A stretch of 64,000 nucleotides of DNA from Sulfitobacter sp. S190 (GTDB lineage: Bacteria > Pseudomonadota > Alphaproteobacteria > Rhodobacterales > Rhodobacteraceae): NCBI RefSeq assembly GCF_025141935.1, contig NZ_CP081120.1, forward strand, positions 3,217,501-3,281,500. Direction: 5' to 3'. Below the pieces are notes generated by a model. The model searched no databases and was not told the origin of the DNA. It saw nothing but the letters and a program-made list of their open reading frames with translations. Positions within the stretch are counted from its first letter, which is position 1. Each line of letters starts with the position of its first letter. This document shows positions 62,922 through 64,000 of the stretch, piece by piece. Made by a program: the position numbers and the translations under genes.

Positions 62922-63047
62922 ATGCTCTGCCTATACGCTCTCATGGCGCCTGACGAGGTTCTAACCCGCGCAGGCTCCGGAGTCACCGTTTTTCGCGGCC
63001 CATGCCGCCCCGCGCGGCGAAATCCGCCCCCCGAAGGACCACCGCAG

Positions 63048-63830
63048 ATGCCCGCAAGCCTGCCAATGTATGAGCGCCCCGAGGTGCAAGACGCGCATGA
63101 CCGCTACTGGGCGTTGATCCGTGATGCGCTGGCACTGCGCGGCGTGACGGCACCCGCCCGGCTACAGCGCGGCGGCGATGATGCTGCCATCTGGCGCGAC
63201 CCGGGGCTGGTGTTGTCACAGACCTGCGGGCTGCCCTACCGCGCGGCGCTGCACGGGCGCGTGCACCTCGTGGGCACGCCTGACTACGGCCTGCCCGATT
63301 GTGCGCCGGGCACCTACCGCAGCGCCCTTGTCGTTCACCGCGACAGCACCGCCATCCGGTGTGCCGACCTTCCGGCCCCGCGCTTCGCCTACAACAGCGT
63401 GATGTCACAATCGGGCTGGGCGGCCGCACAGACGCATCTGCCCCCCGACGGGCGCGCATTTGCGCAAACCCTTGAAACCGGCAGCCACATCGCTTCCGCC
63501 CGCGCGGTCGCACAGGGCGCGGCGGATATTGCCGCGCTGGATGCGCAGACATGGCGGATGATCCGGCGGTATGAACCGTGGTCCGACCGGCTGCGGATGC
63601 TGGAGTGGACGGCGCCGACCCCGGGCCTGCCCTATATCACCGGGCCGGAACAGGACGCGGACGCGGTATTCGATGCGGTGCAGACCGCCATCGCCGCGCT
63701 CACGACTGCAGACCGGCAGACCCTCGATCTGCGCGGCATCGTGCGGATTCCGGCCGCGAGCTACCTCGCCGTCGGAACACCCGCATCAGACGCCGCCGCT
63801 CAGGCCGCCTTGCGCAACAGCGCGATATAG
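63048..63830 (+). CDS. PhnD/SsuA-type substrate-binding-like protein without a signal peptide
   Basis: The 260-residue protein resembles periplasmic phosphonate/phosphite-type binding proteins: SLPMYERPEVQDAHDRYW, VLSQTCGLPYRAAL and VHLVGTPDYGLPDCAPGTYRSALVVHRD match that family. No signal peptide is visible from the chosen ATG (MPASLPMY, GAAGGA upstream), so it may be cytoplasmic or need an alternative export. It has no permease or ATPase nearby. Its end overlaps the convergent rsmB by 31 bases. Confidence 0.8.
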   Translation: MPASLPMYERPEVQDAHDRYWALIRDALALRGVTAPARLQRGGDDAAIWRDPGLVLSQTCGLPYRAALHGRVHLVGTPDYGLPDCAPGTYRSALVVHRDSTAIRCADLPAPRFAYNSVMSQSGWAAAQTHLPPDGRAFAQTLETGSHIASARAVAQGAADIAALDAQTWRMIRRYEPWSDRLRMLEWTAPTPGLPYITGPEQDADAVFDAVQTAIAALTTADRQTLDLRGIVRIPAASYLAVGTPASDAAAQAALRNSAI

Positions 63831-64000
63831 AACCCGTCCATGCCACCGATGTCGGACCAGTAATCGGGCCGCAACCGCAGGCCGCCCTCCGAAGAGATCC
63901 ACGCCGGATCGATCCCCGGCAGGTCCAGCGCATCCGCATCCACCCGCATGTCCGCGTGCCGCTCCAGCGCCTCGTCAATCTGGACCTCGCCTTCGTCAGG
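63800..64000 (-). CDS. rsmB: 16S rRNA cytosine-methyltransferase RsmB (3' end, partial)
   Basis: The last 66 codons of a minus-strand gene that runs off the window end. The C-terminus reads LRLRPDYWSDIGGMDGFYIALLRKA, the end of the Rossmann-fold RsmB/NOP2 family. In that motif the DYWSDIGGMDGF segment is typical. RsmB methylates C967 of 16S rRNA. The 5' part, including the Cys catalytic motifs, is outside the window, so only family assignment is supported. Confidence 0.85.
   Translation of the reverse strand, partial: PDEGEVQIDEALERHADMRVDADALDLPGIDPAWISSEGGLRLRPDYWSDIGGMDGFYIALLRKAA

Noticed and set aside
1..64000. CRISPR arrays, insertion sequences, integrases and phage genes
   Set aside because: No regularly spaced repeats with unique spacers, no transposase or recombinase motifs, and no attachment-site repeats beside the tRNA were seen.

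Overview
This window is a GC-rich chromosomal segment of an alphaproteobacterium, most likely a marine member of the Rhodobacteraceae (Roseobacter group). The assignment rests on gene content and order: an RpoE-ChrR singlet-oxygen regulator pair beside a flavoprotein / DUF1365 / MFS / DUF3833 / SDR operon, a two-domain aldehyde dehydrogenase of the ALDH16 type, the order M16-M16-DUF3035-lspA-purH-heparinase-rsmB, a dinB with an N-terminal zinc ribbon, and a CtrA-type motif. No database was searched. I see no phage, insertion sequence, CRISPR array, rRNA or conjugation gene, so it looks like ordinary core and near-core chromosome.

Layout. Positions 0.4-2.8 kb hold msrPQ (periplasmic methionine sulfoxide repair) and a HAD phosphatase. 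From 3 to 11 kb come a secreted fasciclin protein, clpB, a small unknown protein followed by a structured RNA-like 3' region, pyrF, a Nudix hydrolase, dinB, an N-formylglutamate amidohydrolase, tRNA-Val(GAC) and rpmJ. From 11 to 14.7 kb lie a secreted protein of unknown role, a YghU-type glutathione transferase and a lone two-module iron-type ABC permease. From 14.7 to 23.5 kb there is a leftward branched-chain-type ABC transport operon (livG, livH, livM, livK, livF) flanked at both ends by AMP-forming acyl-CoA ligases. A divergent hybrid kinase / response regulator pair follows, then a small WGR protein and a single-gene formate dehydrogenase.

From 29.6 to 37 kb come a histidine phosphatase, a GST and the sigma-E region. 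The divergent interval between the flavoprotein and rpoE carries two outward-facing promoter-like elements of the TGATCC / CGTA type, so both arms are probably controlled together by RpoE and its zinc anti-sigma factor ChrR. From 37 to 41 kb lie a threonine dehydratase-like enzyme, rmuC and mutL in a tightly overlapping leftward operon.

From 41 to 49 kb is a purine (urate) degradation region: membrane urate hydroxylase PuuD, an NCS2 permease, AllA, AllE and a fused allantoinase-OHCU decarboxylase, with HIU hydrolase (uraH) encoded separately on the other strand. Together they cover urate to ureidoglycine/ureidoglycolate chemistry except allantoate hydrolysis, for which no gene is seen here. 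A LysM protein and a rhodanese-like protein lacking the catalytic cysteine sit between the two parts. From 49 to 52 kb a DUF4173-type membrane protein overlaps a two-component pair. From 52 to 55.6 kb are deoC and ALDH16. From 55.7 kb to the end are two M16 proteases (one lacking the zinc motif), a DUF3035 lipoprotein, lspA, purH, a heparinase II/III family protein, a PhnD-like binding protein and the 3' end of rsmB.

The signals I would look at again are non-coding: a strong stem-loop series between 6.95 and 7.1 kb, a 22-bp dispersed repeat present four times, a 28-bp dyad between the acyl-CoA ligase and the hybrid kinase, CGAATCG repeats upstream of uraH, and the paired sigma-E-type promoters. 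I found no clearly undescribed system with a defined function. Most genes belong to known families.
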